Positions 45,131 through 56,280 of a DNA stretch of 64,000 nucleotides are shown one piece after another. The stretch's first letter is position 1. Every line of letters begins with the position of its first letter. Both the position numbers and the translations under genes were made by a program. The notes beneath the pieces were generated by a model. The model saw only the letters and a program-made list of their open reading frames with translations. It was not told where the DNA came from and searched no databases. The DNA is from Xylocopa sonorina (Eukaryota; Arthropoda; Insecta; Hymenoptera; Apidae). The stretch is taken from assembly GCF_050948175.1 (NCBI RefSeq), contig NC_135209.1, positions 1,736,001 to 1,800,000 of the forward strand, read 5' to 3'.

Positions 45131-46070
45131 TAACGATGATCGGTTAAGAAGATCACAAGGAAGCTGTCTTAGGTACATGGGCTGTTTGGTATTTCACTGC
45201 GAGTAGTTCAGATCAATAATGAAACTCCTGACTACCACTGACCACCCCCAAATTCGTAGGATCTTCTGATAGATGGCACTGTCCTCAAAAATCATCCTTT
45301 ATTTTAGTCACTTCGTGTCACGACAGATGTCTCGATACTTGCAACTACCCCTACGTTTCTGCGAGACCAAGTTTCATTGCAAAACTACATCGACTGGACC
45401 TCGTTCGATTCGATTACAAACGAATTCGAGATTATTGAAAAAGCAACAACCATTCACAACAATCTTGAAGAATCTTACAACTTATTCGTCACCTTTTTCT
45501 TAAATTAAAAACATTTATTAGAATACAAGAGTATGTACTGTAAACTAACTAAACTCTAAACGAATTAAGTAAATGAATAGCTCGAAAGCCACATCCAATT
45601 GTTCAATTTCTCGATTGATCCTTTCAAGGTCCACTCAACAATGAGCCAAACAAAAGCAAGCACACAAAGTGATTGGAAGAATCGCAGCCGACCAATGCAT
45701 CGGTTATTTATTACAGACAAATTATTCAACCGATTAACGAGAACGAGAAACGTCTGTCGTTTATCGAGAAACAGCGAAGGGTGCATGCGATCCCCCTCCT
45801 CGATCCTGAACGATGATTCTACGAAAAGCAGGATCCCCGAGGAGAGACGCGAAACAGCGGGAGGCCAGCGGGGAGAAAGTCATTAGCCGGTTAATCATGC
45901 GTTATCGTGTGTGCTTAATGTTCCGTCGATGAAGGGCCAAGCGGAGGAGTGAGCGGTTGGAAAAAGGGAGGCCTGGCTGCCCCTTTTTCGGGCTTTTCTT
46001 GCCACCCAGTCAATATTGTCAGCGTGCACCGCAGCGTGAGCAACAGATCACCTTGCCTTTCCTCTTCTCT
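45131..46070. other. Single-copy segment, no gene recognised
   Basis: Composition is intermediate, becoming GC-rich at 45780-46070. Overlapping frames on both strands (73-95 codons) have no recognisable domain. Nothing else identifiable. Confidence 0.4.
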
Positions 46071-46745
46071 CCTCTCGTTTCGCGAATAAAAGAAACGAGG
46101 AGGATGTCGCATCGCTGGATGCAACCAGAGATACATTTTTACGAATTTTTTTTTTTCTATTTGCTCTAAAGGATATCGTTGAGCAGCTGTACTTGACTCA
46201 AGTCAGAGTTCGAACGTAGCAATTTAATTTAATCTGTTTTAGTTGTTGTGGGTGGATTTTTATTATTCGACTATGAGGCATATCTCTCGTTTCGCGAATA
46301 AAGAAACGCAGAGGATGTCGCATCGACTGGACGCAGCCAGAGATACATTTCTACAAATTTTTTTTTTTTTTATTTGCTCTGAAGAATATCGTTGAGCAGT
46401 TGTACAGCTTGACTCAAGTTAGAGTTCGCACGTAGCAATTTAATTTAATCTGTTTTGGTTGTTGTGGGTGGATTTTTCTACGAATTTTTTTTTTTTATTT
46501 GCTCTGAAGGATATTATAGTTGTGCAGCTGTACAGCTTGATTCAAGTTAGAGTTCGAACGTAGCAAGTTAATTTAATCTGTTTTAGTTGTTGTGGGTGAA
46601 TTTTTCTACGAATTGTTTTTTTATTTGCTCTGAAGGATATCATTGAGCAACTGTGCAGCTTGACTCAAGTTAGAGTTCGAACGTAGCAATTTAATTTAAT
46701 CTGTTTTGGTTGTTGTGGATGGATTTTTATTATTCGATTACGAGG
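46071..46745. repeat. Tandem array, ~130-bp unit with T runs
   Basis: ATTTGCTCTGAAG(G/A)ATATC and GAGTTCGAACGTAGCAATTT recur near 46160, 46372, 46497 and 46622, with AATTTAATCTGTTTT(A/G)GTTG and GTGGGTGGATTTTT. The first two units also carry TCGCGAATAAA(A)GAAACG(A/C)AGAGGATG copied from the adjacent island. Confidence 0.93.
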
Positions 46746-47140
46746 TATTTTAATTTTCATAATGGAAACGGGATTAAGATAAATGAGCAACACTGTGGAG
46801 ACGGAAGGGGGTATTGAAATCGATCTAATGGCACGCTTTCACTGGTTCACGGAACGCGTAAGTCGAGCACGTAAATACGAAGTAACTGTTCCATGGTAGA
46901 CGAAATCTTGCGTTTTAAGTAGCTCTGTCACGAACGGAAACCGTTTGTGTTCCGAGCCAAATGATAGCGCGAGGAACTTTGCTTTATCGCGTTATCTTGG
47001 ATTCGAAATCGTTCGATGCACATCGTCCACGATCCTCCGTTTATCATCTGAAGTATTGATTGCTTAATCTGTGAATTTAATAGTGATCGCATTGAATGAA
47101 AGATATTTAGGAATTCACGATCTTCCAGGTTGTTCCTATG
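46746..47140. other. Single-copy segment of intermediate GC
   Basis: Many CG-containing words are present. There is no supported open frame and no repeat. It could be conserved non-coding sequence. Confidence 0.4.
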
Positions 47141-47480
47141 TTTTTATTAATTCGTGCGAAGATGTTAACTTTCAGCTATAAAAATTAAAGGAACATATTT
47201 TTTATTAATTGCTCATAATATTCAACTGTAAAAATTAAAGAAAGATATTTTTTATTAATTCGTGTAGAGACGCTAACTTTCAACTGTAAAAATTAAAGAA
47301 AGATATTTCTTATTAATTTCTTATAACTTCCAACTGTAAAAATTAAAGAAAGATATTTTTTATTAATTTTTTGTAACTTTCAACTGTAAAAATTAAAGAA
47401 AGATATTTTTTATCAATTTATGTAAAAGCACTATCTTTCAACTCTTAAAATTGAAGAAAGATATTTTATACGTGTACCTA
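47141..47480. repeat. Tandem array, ~50-57-bp unit
   Basis: CAACTGTAAAAATTAAAG then (A)AAGATATTTTTTATTAATT repeats six times with occasional GTGTAGAGACGCTAAC insertions. It is AT-rich and low-complexity. Confidence 0.93.
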
Positions 47481-47825
47481 AATTAATGCGAATTAATTGC
47501 AAGAAAAATTATTTAAACTTTGAAAATCGTGGCAGAGATTAAATATGTAAAAATAAATAGGGTTTCAAGGGGGTGTAGAAGCCACGAGATTTTAGTTTAT
47601 CGAAACATTATGAATTTTAATTTCATTAAAAAATTTGTGAGATTTATTTATGTAGGAAATTCACTTGATAGCAAAGGAACGTTAATTGTAAAGAAAATTA
47701 AGAAATTACCAATAGTTCCATTCTTTTTTAGAACTTTTTTCAATTTGATAGCAAAGGAACATTAATAGTGCAGAAAATTAAGAAATTACGAATAGTCCCA
47801 TTCTTTTTTCGAGCTTTTTTTCTTC
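47481..47825. repeat. Short duplication, ~100-bp offset
   Basis: TTGATAGCAAAGGAAC(G/A)TTAAT followed by AGAAAATTAAGAAATTAC and ATAGT(T/C)CCATTCTTTTTT occurs near 47663 and 47745. An 81-codon frame crosses the first copy but has no recognisable domain. Confidence 0.85.
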
Positions 47826-48431
47826 GAAGTAAGTACTTTCGCTGTTTTCTCGCGGCGTTCGTGAAAATGGCCCAGAATTAACGCGTAACAAGCCACGAAA
47901 CCTCTTATTCATAGCGCGCTAAAGAACTGCGACTACACGGAGCCGCTACACGGTCGAGTGATTAATTTCTGTCCGGGGGTGCAACTAATTATCGCCGAGT
48001 TTTATCACCTCGAGTAAGTTGGTCTTCCTGGAACACTCGATAAGCCTACGAATGAAATTGTCGGTGGACGAAGTTCTAGTAAATAATTTCCGTGATTTCG
48101 TTTGCAAAATTGAACAATTCCTAGACGATTAAAAATTGCAAATTTTCCAATGATTTTTATAATTTCTAATTTCGAAATTAATAATTTCTAAATTCCCAGA
48201 CGATTAAAAATTGCAAATTTTCCAATGATTTTTGTAATTTCTATTTGATCAGAAACCTACACTTCAACTACTTTATGATCCTAATTAAGTGCATTTATTA
48301 CGACCTCATAATTTATTATTAATAGGTACAAAAATTCGTGGTAAATTTTTTTATTATTAAACTATGGAAACGAATTTTCTCTTGTACCAAAACTGAAATA
48401 AAAATTCATAATATTCTCAAAAGTTTATTCT
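47826..48431. other. Single-copy segment with a 75-bp internal duplication
   Basis: The left part (47850-48010) is GC-rich and unique. GACGATTAAAAATTGCAAAT at 48124 recurs at 48199, with TTTTCCAATGATTTTT following in both. A GTAAGT donor-like word lies at 48014 without supporting context. No gene recognised. Confidence 0.5.
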
Positions 48432-49233
48432 GAAAAGAGTCACCAAACATGAAACTGTGTAATTGAAAAGATTTTACTAAAAGGAAGGGCTATAGTTCTT
48501 CAAAGTTCCTCCACTTAATTGTTTACTATACAGCAAACATCCAGATGCTACCAACAATTGCAACAGAAATCTAACAACAAATAATCAAATCGACTGACTA
48601 ATGAGAACCAAAACCAGCAATGACTATTCCCACCAACGGAAGCACCTAAGCAAAGAGTCACCAAACATGAAACTGTGTAATTGAAAAGATTTTATTGAAA
48701 GAAAGGTGTATAGTTCTTCAAAGTCCCTCCACTTAATTGTTTACCATGCAACAAACATCCAGATGCTAACAAAAACTGCAACAGTGATCTAACAACAAAT
48801 AATCAAATCGACTGACTAATGAGAACCAAAACCAGCAATGATTATCCCCAACAACGCAAGGACCTAAGCGACCACGAGACAGAGGACCACAGACCCAAGC
48901 GGAAAGCAAGGCCCATGGGGACCATTCTCAAAGCAACAGTTGTGAAGAGTCACCAAACATGAAACTGTGTAATTGAAAAGATTTTACTGAAAGAAAGGTG
49001 TATAGTTCTTCAAAGTCCCTCCACTTAATTGTTTATTACACAACAAACATCCAGATGCTACCAACAATTGCAACAGAGATCTAACAACAAATAATCAAAT
49101 CGACTGACTAATGAGAACCAAAACGAGCAATGACTATTCCTACCAACGGAAGCACCTAAGCGACCACGAGACAGAGGACCACAGACCCAAACGGAAAGCA
49201 AGGCCCATGGGGACCATTCTCAAAGCAACAGTT
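48432..49233. repeat. Three large direct repeats, 219 and 290 bp apart
   Basis: AGAGTCACCAAACATGAAAC begins near 48436, 48655 and 48945. The body (GTGTAATTGAAAAGATTTTA, AGTTCTTCAAAG, CAAATCGACTGACTAATGAG) is more than 90% alike. Copies two and three also carry a GC-rich tail (CGACCACGAGACAGAGGACC to GGACCATTCTCAAAGCAACA), identical except for one or two bases. That tail at 49156-49233 joins the single-copy island. Confidence 0.95.
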
Positions 49234-50161
49234 CGATCGTCGCGATGCCCTATGCGAACCCACGATGGCTACGCGTATCGACAGGACAGGTCCCCGCGAG
49301 AAGTATCGTCCTGTCTGTCGATTGAAAAGGCGCAGAGATGCGTACCGCGGCAGAGGGGCGAAACACGGCGGAGAAAGCGGTAACGGCGGGCTGTAACTAG
49401 CGGGGACGGTAGGAGGACGACGTCGACGACGACGACCGGTGTTTGTGGCGTCCGCCTCCGCCCTGGCTGCCGACAAAAAGGCGAGAGAATTTCCTGAAAT
49501 CCTTTCTGAGGGTCTGATTGCCATCATTATCGTGGAGTGGGTAGGAGTAGCACGGCACCGTGGAGGATAGGGTGCCACGGGGTGGGTTTCGGGTGGAGTG
49601 GAGTGGAGGATGAGGGTGGTTACGAGTGAAGAGTCGAGGTTCGAGCTTTCCGACGGCGGAGAGAGACGCAGAGAGCGCGATGGAGTGAGAGAGGGTGAGA
49701 GGAAAACGAGACGCAGGGGGAGGGGGATGGCGGCGCGAAGGAAAGGGAAAGAGGGGCGATAGAGCGAGAAAGCGGAGGACAATCAGCGGTATTCAGTCCA
49801 AGCTCAGAACTGGAAGGCCAGGGAACGTGGGTTGGGACGTAGTCGTAGCCGACTACGTCGACGACGGCGACTGCTGCTCCTCCAGGCTGGAGCATCGATC
49901 GACCAACGGCTTCGACGTAACGCCGGCTGCCCACCGGAAGCTGGTGAACTGTGGCAGTCGAACGGACCCCTGGTACACCTTTTCTTTCGAAGACCTAGAT
50001 CGCGTGATCTCTCACGGAGTCAGGTGTTCCCGTTCGCCGCCTTTGAACTCGTCTTACCCGGTTGATGCTCCTTCGCGCTCGTTGTTGGGAGTAGGTCTGT
50101 CGGGCGAACGGGTGCGTGGCTTTTATTTGGGATGCTGTTGGGTTCATCGTGCTCGAATTAA
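49234..50161. promoter_or_regulatory. GC-rich island with initiator-like motif
   Basis: This is a large CpG-dense island. TTCAGTCCAAG places an insect initiator (TCAGT) with A at 49795 and a GGAAC at +28 that fits four of five positions of the downstream promoter element. Long frames are open on both strands (208 codons on minus, 159 on plus) but are S/P/R-rich, mutually overlapping and without domains. A promoter or leader exon is the favoured reading, with low certainty. Confidence 0.3.
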
Positions 50162-50745
50162 CGCGGAAACGTAGATGTTTGGATAAATTACATTTGTGAT
50201 AAATAATGCGTGGAAATCTAGAAATTTACTTAGGAAGGTTTCTTGCAAGGATTTGGGACTTTTGCTTTTAAGCAGATTTGAATTTAAGGAGATATCCACC
50301 GCGGAAACGTAGGTGTTTGGATAAATTACATTTGTGATAAATAATCGCGATTCGTTTGCGTGGAAATCTAGAAATTTACTTAGGAAGGTTTCTTGCAAGG
50401 ATTTAGTACTTTTGCTTTTAAGCAGATTTGAATTTAAGGAGATATCCACCGTGGAAACGTAGGTGTTTGGATAAATTACATTTGTGATAAATAATCGCGA
50501 TTCGTTTGCGTGGAAATCTAGAAATTTACTTAGGAAGGTTTCTTGCAACGATTTGGGACTTTTGCTTTTAAGCAGATTTGAATTTAAGGAGATATCCACC
50601 GCGGAAACGTAGGTGTTTGGATAAATTACATTTGTGATAAATGATCGCGATTCGTTTTCGTGGAAATCTAGAAATTTACTTAGGAAGGTTTCTTGCAAGG
50701 ATTTGGGACTTTTGCTTTTAAGCAGATTTGAATTTAAGGAGATCT
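50162..50745. repeat. Tandem array, 150-bp unit, open in one minus-strand frame
   Basis: CGCGGAAACGTAG begins at 50162, 50300, 50450 (CGTGG) and 50600, steps of 138, 150 and 150. Units share GATAAATTACATTTGTGATA, AAATCTAGAAATTTACTTAG and TTTTAAGCAGATTTGAATTT. A 150-bp unit free of stop codons keeps a 184-codon minus-strand frame open as 50-residue repeats. There is no splice or start evidence, so translation is not claimed. Confidence 0.95.
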
Positions 50746-50814
50746 GTATTTGTAGATTCTTCCATATTATCCAGACAGACTTAAGCCTGCTCGAAATACA
50801 GTAAAACTACTTAT

Positions 50815-51122
50815 TTAACCCATTCGCTGTCAAGGACGAGTATATTCGTCTTTGGCAGGGTGTTAGACGTTGCCAAGACGAGTATACTCGTCCTACTTTC
50901 AATATATTATAATATACTGGCTTTCGATGTCGAGTCCTGTTACTTTCCCATTGCCAAGGACGAGTATACTCGTCTTTGATTTTATGCATGCAAATGATTA
51001 TGTATGATAATATATGTACTTTTACCAAGAAATGACAGAACTTTGGTAAACAATACCACTCCAAACATAAAAGGCAATGGAAATAGCTTCATATAATCTG
51101 GGCTTGGCAGGGAATGGGTTAA
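50815..51122. mobile_element. Complete TTAA-flanked miniature inverted-repeat element
   Basis: TTAACCCATTCGCTGTCAAG at 50815 is matched in reverse complement by CTTGGCAGGGAATGGGTTAA ending at 51122 (17 of 20 positions agree). TTAA target sites and CCC-starting ends are the hallmark of piggyBac-type transposons. The 300-base interior has no transposase, so it would need enzyme in trans. It holds one imperfect (50837) and two perfect (about 50878, 50961) copies of the 16-base palindrome GACGAGTATACTCGTC, a likely repeated binding site or a stem. Confidence 0.8.
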
Positions 51123-51887
51123 AGAAACTATATCAATTTAATTCTTCAAACTCATAAGCTTCGTTCACATCAGTCAGAAATGAGACTACAATAAACAGAG
51201 AGGATCAGCGAACTCTAACTCCAAGAACGACCTACTTATATAAACTGTTATCCAGTAATGATTCTGATAAACGAAGTTCTAAGGTGCATCCAACGCACAT
51301 TTCAAAATCAGATCGATATCTCGATCGACTCTCAATTCTAAATTCCACCCTCTCCATCGCACACCTACTCGATTCCAATCCCCAAATTGCCTAGTTCCTC
51401 GGACCAAGAATCGGATAAGAAGCGAACGTAGCACCCTCGAGCGTCCTCTCTCGATACGAAGGAACCCTGACCTCGACAGTCGTCCAATTTCTTCGACTTC
51501 CGGTCCAGCGCGGTGTCAGCGACGCGCGCGAACGCAAATTGGCGACGCTCGCCGCGGATCGAGACGCGCACCGTCGCGATTCTCGCGGCGGTCGATCCTG
51601 TCCCGTGCGCGTGCACGCCGCGGCGTGTCAGTTCGATGCACGCGTGTATCCCAGCCGCGTCGCGGCTACCGGCGAGTGTGTGATGCGGCCTCGGCTCGAC
51701 TCGATTCGCGTGGCGGTGGCTGATCGATGCGTCGCCATGACGACGCTTCCGCCGCCAGTCATCCAGCTACCTCCAACCCCCAACCCCTTATCCCTGCCCC
51801 GCTCATCGTCGTTTGTTACCATCGCCGGCCTCCGCTAAGTCACCTATGCCTCTCAGCCGGTGGGTACCGCGCGACACGTCCTGCCAA
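51123..51887. other. GC-rich single-copy island
   Basis: An AT-rich left flank (to 51340) leads into a CpG-dense core at 51400-51880. Frames are open on both strands (64-99 codons), none with a domain. Its right edge (GGCCACTTTCTTCGAGCTG) is duplicated in the next block. Confidence 0.45.
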
Positions 51888-52215
51888 GGCCACTTTCTTC
51901 GAGCTGCCACTGGTTTTCGAAAAAAGTTCTCGAACGATGATGTTGGGGGAGGTATAGCAGCAAGAGGGTGGATTGGAGGTCGTGGGATTGGGTTTTTTAA
52001 TGATTGGAATGAACATTTTGTGGATGATGATGTTAGATTTTTGGTGGACACATCCAACCAAGGCCACTTTCTTCGAGCTGGCACTGGTTTTCGAAAAAAG
52101 TTCTCGAACGATGATATTGGGGAAGGTATAGCAGGAAGAGGGTGGATTGGAGGTCATGGGATTGGGTTTTTTAATGATTGGAATGAACGTTTTGTGAGTA
52201 ATGATGTTAGATTTT
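51888..52215. repeat. Direct duplication, 174-bp offset
   Basis: GGCCACTTTCTTCGAGCTG at 51888 and 52062 is followed in both by CACTGGTTTTCGAAAAAAGT, GGTGGATTGGAGGTC and TTAATGATTGGAATGAAC. The copies are about 93% alike. The offset is a multiple of three, which keeps a 134-codon plus-strand frame open, but no exon signals are seen. Confidence 0.94.
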
Positions 52216-52540
52216 GAGTGGATGATGATGTTAGATTTTTGGTGGATGGATGAAATGATGGTTTTAATTAATGTAGGAAATTAGAAAAATTATTGTTGCG
52301 TGGGGATGTTTTGAATTCTTCATTCAAAGGGAATTATCTTTTTCTGTATATTGCGTCTGTTCTGAAATATGAATTGAATGAACATTTTATGAATGACGAT
52401 GTTAAAACTTTTGGTGGACAGATAAAATGATGGTTTTAATTAACGTGATAAATTAGAGAAATTATTGTTGCATGGGGATGTTTTGAATTCTTCGTTTAAA
52501 GAGAATTACTTCCTTCTGTATAATTCATCTGTTCCGAAAT
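52216..52540. repeat. Direct duplication, ~178-bp offset
   Basis: AAATGATGGTTTTAATTAA(T/C)GT near 52252 and 52426 is followed by AAATTATTGTTGC(G/A)TGGGG, GATGTTTTGAATTCTTC and a TTCTGTATA phrase. AT-rich, no gene. Confidence 0.92.
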
Positions 52541-53207
52541 ATAAATTTAAGCACCCTTTCTTGGTTTTCAAAGGAGTGTTCAGAGTTGAACCACCTAAAC
52601 GAGTAATACCTTAAGAAAGAAATACACCTGTGGGAACTGCGAAGTTAAGTCCAAAAGAGGGATGACTAGAGAAAGACAAAAAATGGAAGGAAATATTTTT
52701 GAGATCCACACTTCAAACTAGGATTTACTAGAGTTAGATCAGAAAGTAGTTCGCTTTTTTAACGTATCGAGACACGTTTTTCCATCGAACAGCGAAACGC
52801 AACGAGGCACCAAAGGTGAGATAAAATGGCGGGAGGTATCGGCGAGGCGTACGCCCGCAATGAGATTTGACACGGTCGAGAAAGTGGCTGGGTACGTCTG
52901 ATCGATGTATTCCACGTCGCGGGTTCGATTCTGGGGCTCGTTTCACGGGTCACAGATAACGAGCATTCGAGCGGCACGGGTTACCACCAAATGGAGATTG
53001 AATGTAAAATCTGCGAATACGTCATTTAGATTATGGAGCAGATACGAAACGCTGATCGGCGTATGCACCGGCGTGTATAAGCGGGATCGATAATAGTAAT
53101 TTCTACATAGTCACCCCCACACCCCCAGCCGTGCCTCCTCGAAAGAGTTCCGCTATTATTTTCGTAACGAGCGCCAGTTAGCGACCAAGTTGATGGAGGT
53201 CTATAAG
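52541..53207. other. Single-copy segment, GC-rich in the middle
   Basis: The core (52740-53160) is CpG-rich with 62-84-codon frames on both strands and no recognised domain. A GGTTCGATTC word near 52923 resembles a tRNA B box, but no cloverleaf can be drawn. No gene recognised. Confidence 0.4.
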
Positions 53208-53823
53208 AAAATAGCTTCTTGTTAAAAACATTGCTTGAACCGTCTGTTGATCCACGTTGACAACAGTCACACAAAACCATTCCTTAAACACATTGCATAT
53301 TGGTACCATTTAAGGCTGAACTCCTTCGTTTCTTTGAACACATTGCATATCGTTACCATTTAAGAGTGAACTCTATCCACTTCTGAGAACTGCTTCGTTT
53401 CTTCCATCCACAGATTAGAAAACCCATCCAATGTGACAACCGTTCAGCGTTATCAATAGTAACGAAATCTGCTTAGAACGCGTGCACCAGGGCAAGCAGC
53501 AGCAGCAGAAAATAGCTTCTTGTTAAAAACATTGTTTGGACCGTTTGTTGATCCACGTTGACAACAGTCATACAAAATCATTCCTTAAACACATTGCATA
53601 TTGGTACCATTTAAGGCTGAACTCCTTCGTTTCTTTGAAAACATTGCATATCGTTACCATTTAAGAGTGAACTCTATCCACTTCTGAGAACTGCTTCGTT
53701 TCTTCCATCCACAGATTTAGAAAACCCATTCAATGTGACAACCGTTCATCGTTATCAATAGTAACGAAATCTGCTTAGAACGCGTGCACCAGGGCAAGCA
53801 GCAGCAGCAGCAGCAGCAGCAGC
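53208..53823. repeat. 301-bp tandem duplication with CAG run of 4 versus 8
   Basis: AAAATAGCTTCTTGTTAAAA begins at 53208 and at 53509, a 301-base step. The copies are about 98% alike through TGATCCACGTTGACAACAGT, ATTGCATATTGGTACC and AACGCGTGCACCAGGGCAAG. The first ends in (CAG)4 at 53497-53508, directly abutting the second copy, and the second ends in (CAG)8 at 53799-53822. The difference shows expansion or contraction after duplication. Confidence 0.97.
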
Positions 53824-54770
53824 CAGCGTCGCGCGATGTAAATAATCGTTTATTGATTAACTGTTTGACTGCGCAAGTCGAGTTAACTATGGCTAATCTC
53901 TGATTTGTAACGCCTCCCGCCGACAAGTCGGCTCTTCTACGTGGGGGTTGCGCCGGAATCGCAGGGGTGGCAGCCTGTGGAGGCTGACGGTACGTCCGCA
54001 GAGGGGTAGAAGGGTGACGCGGGGCGCATGGGTGGCAGGCAGAGCCAGGGGGGTGGATGGGTTCGGGGGTTGGGTGGTTGAGGATGGTCTGCGGGGCGGC
54101 GGTGGAGGATGAGGAGGAGGTGGAGGAGGTGGAGGAGGACGAGAGATGCTGGAGGGCTGGCCAACCCCTCGGCACGTAGTTTTCGCCCAGTGCAACCCTC
54201 CTAGCGCTAACACGGAATTAATATCTCGCGAGTTAGCGCCCCCTTTTCATCCCCCTCGACAGCTCTGAAACGGAAATGAGCGCGCGGATGCCTCTGCTCT
54301 CTCGGTTCTCCGCTCTCCTATCGTCTTTTCACCCCCTGCCCCACACCCACCGCGCTACCGCCCGCTGTTCTCTCGTTTCTCTCTTCTTGTTTCCACGTCT
54401 TTCACCTCTGCGCCTCTCTCTCTCTCTCTTTCTCTCTCTCTGCGCCTCTCTCTCTCTCTCTTTCTCTCTCTCTGTTTCTCTCTCTCTCTCTCATACTCTG
54501 TCGCGTGCTTGTCTATCTGTGCTTGTCCCTGCGTACCCAACGGCTCTACTCTTCGGCTCGCGCGTTCTCCGCATCCACTGTCTTCCACATCCGGTCCCAA
54601 CCGGCGCGTCGAAACGCGAAAGTTCCTCCGCGATTCTCGTCCGCGAGTGATTATTTCCACGGATTCTTCACGGCCACGCGAAACGATTTCCAGGCGAATT
54701 TCGTTGGTCTGTTCGTTGCGCACGAGTGGAAGTTGAGGTTGAAGGGTCATGTGTATGAAATTTTGAACTA
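53824..54770. other. GC-rich single-copy island with CT tract
   Basis: A very GC-rich block includes a GGAGGAGGTGGAGGAGG run at 54112-54140 and a (CT)n tract at about 54411-54495. Long frames (75-152 codons) are open on both strands as products of low complexity. A CT/GA tract beside a CpG island is typical of insect promoters, but no start site is clear. Confidence 0.45.
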
Positions 54771-55165
54771 TTGAGTATCATCAAACCTTTTAAGAAATTA
54801 GATAATCTTTCTTAAAAAAATAATAACGTACCACGATTCAATAGTTTTGCATATGGATGAGAAACACCATCGAATATACCGCGATAGAAAAATTAATTCC
54901 AAGCTGGTATTACGAGATACTGAGAGTCTTGTTTGTTGTGCACGACAAGTAGAAGTTGAGGTTAAAGAGTCATGTGTGTGAAATTTTCTATTATTGAGTA
55001 TCGTTAAACTCTTTAAGAAATCTGATGATCTTTCTTGGGAAAATAATAACGTACTATGATTAAATAAATTTGAATATGGACGAGAAACAGCATCGAATAC
55101 AAAAACGCGATGAAAAAATTAATTCCAAGCTGGTATTACGAGATACTGGTATTACTGAGAGTCCC
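54700..55165. repeat. Direct duplication, 226-bp offset
   Basis: CCAAGCTGGTATTACGAGAT near 54899 and 55125 ends two copies that also share AGAAGTTGAGGTTAAAG-like, TTTAAGAAAT(T/C)(A/T)GAT and AATAATAACGTAC phrases. The left copy begins inside the GC island (CACGAGTGGAAGTTGAGG), so island sequence was again included in the duplication. Confidence 0.88.
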
Positions 55166-56280
55166 TTGAATAGACATCGTACCAAGTGGCTAACTTTATA
55201 ACCGCACCGTTTCGTTTCCGCGCGCCGCAACTAAATCATCGCGACAATAATCCCAAAAACGTGCACCCTTTTCATCGTCAGAAATATAAAAAAAAAAATA
55301 TCTATATATCCCCACCCGGAACTTCATCGTCGCAGCGCGTCGTTCTACTTAATTAACGCTCGTTTTAATCCTCTCGAACCCAGCAGCCTTCCATCTGGAG
55401 CGAACTGTCGAATTGTTTCGGTGCTCTGAAACGGGCCTCCTTGTTCGCTCGAAAAACGATGCACGCGCGAAAGGATCCGCGTTTCCGCCTTCGTTATTCG
55501 TTAATCCGTGGATTAATGAATCGCGTTCCTTCGCGAGCAACGGACGCCCCGATTTCTGTCCCCTTTCAACCCTGTCGTTCGCCAACCAGCCACGAATGAA
55601 AACATCCTGGTGGTGCGCGCGTTTTTTTCTCTCTCTTTCTCTCTCTCTCTCTCTCTATCCTTCCTGCTGTCGTTTCGAACGGAGGAGAATGGACGACGGA
55701 GTCGAAATCTCGTACGAGCGCGACGCTTATCGGGAACAGTCTCTTAGCCAACGTTTCCGGGGGCAGCAACGAAGCGGATGCGACCGGACATCCTGTTGGC
55801 AGGAACAAAAGCTCCAAGTTGTTCGGTCCAGCGCGACTGGAGATATGCAAATCCACCGTAATTAGGCTGGATATATGAAGCGTGCACGAACGACGTCACG
55901 TTCTCGCATTGGTAAGTTCCGAATCGAAAGGGGAGAGGGAGAGGGAGAGAGAGAGAGAGAGAGAGGCGGAAACCGAGGGCCTTTGTTTGAAACAACGTCT
56001 GCGTTCTTCCGTGACGTAATTAATGGCCTTTGGTTCTACAACCGCGCCCCCACGGCCTCTTCACGGAACTCCTCTCCACGCGTTCTCCGACAATCTGACC
56101 GAATCGACCACTGAATCCCGATCATCCCTCGTTCTATCTCTCTATCTCTGTCTCTCTCTCTCTCTGTTGATGGAAGGCTCTAACCTTTTTTTCTTCTGCG
56201 TTACGAGATAGAGCATTGTGCGGGGTGTTTGGATTTAAGTTTTAGCGGAGGAAGAATTTAATTGCCTGATGCGTTGCGAT
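55166..56280. other. GC-rich single-copy island with GA and CT tracts
   Basis: A (CT)n tract lies at 55628-55657 and a (GA)n tract at 55932-55965. A near-perfect splice donor, ATTG|GTAAGT, has GT at 55912. An ATG at 55875 opens a short frame into it (MKRARTTSRSRI). Frames elsewhere have no domain. It may hold a promoter and a short first exon, with low certainty. Confidence 0.35.

Noticed and set aside
49156..49782. 208-codon minus-strand frame
   Set aside because: It overlaps open frames on the other strand in a CpG-rich island, is low-complexity S/P/R-rich, and its end lies in a repeated tail. No domain recognised.
52915..52935. tRNA-like GGTTCGATTC near 52923
   Set aside because: No acceptor, D or anticodon stem can be formed around it.
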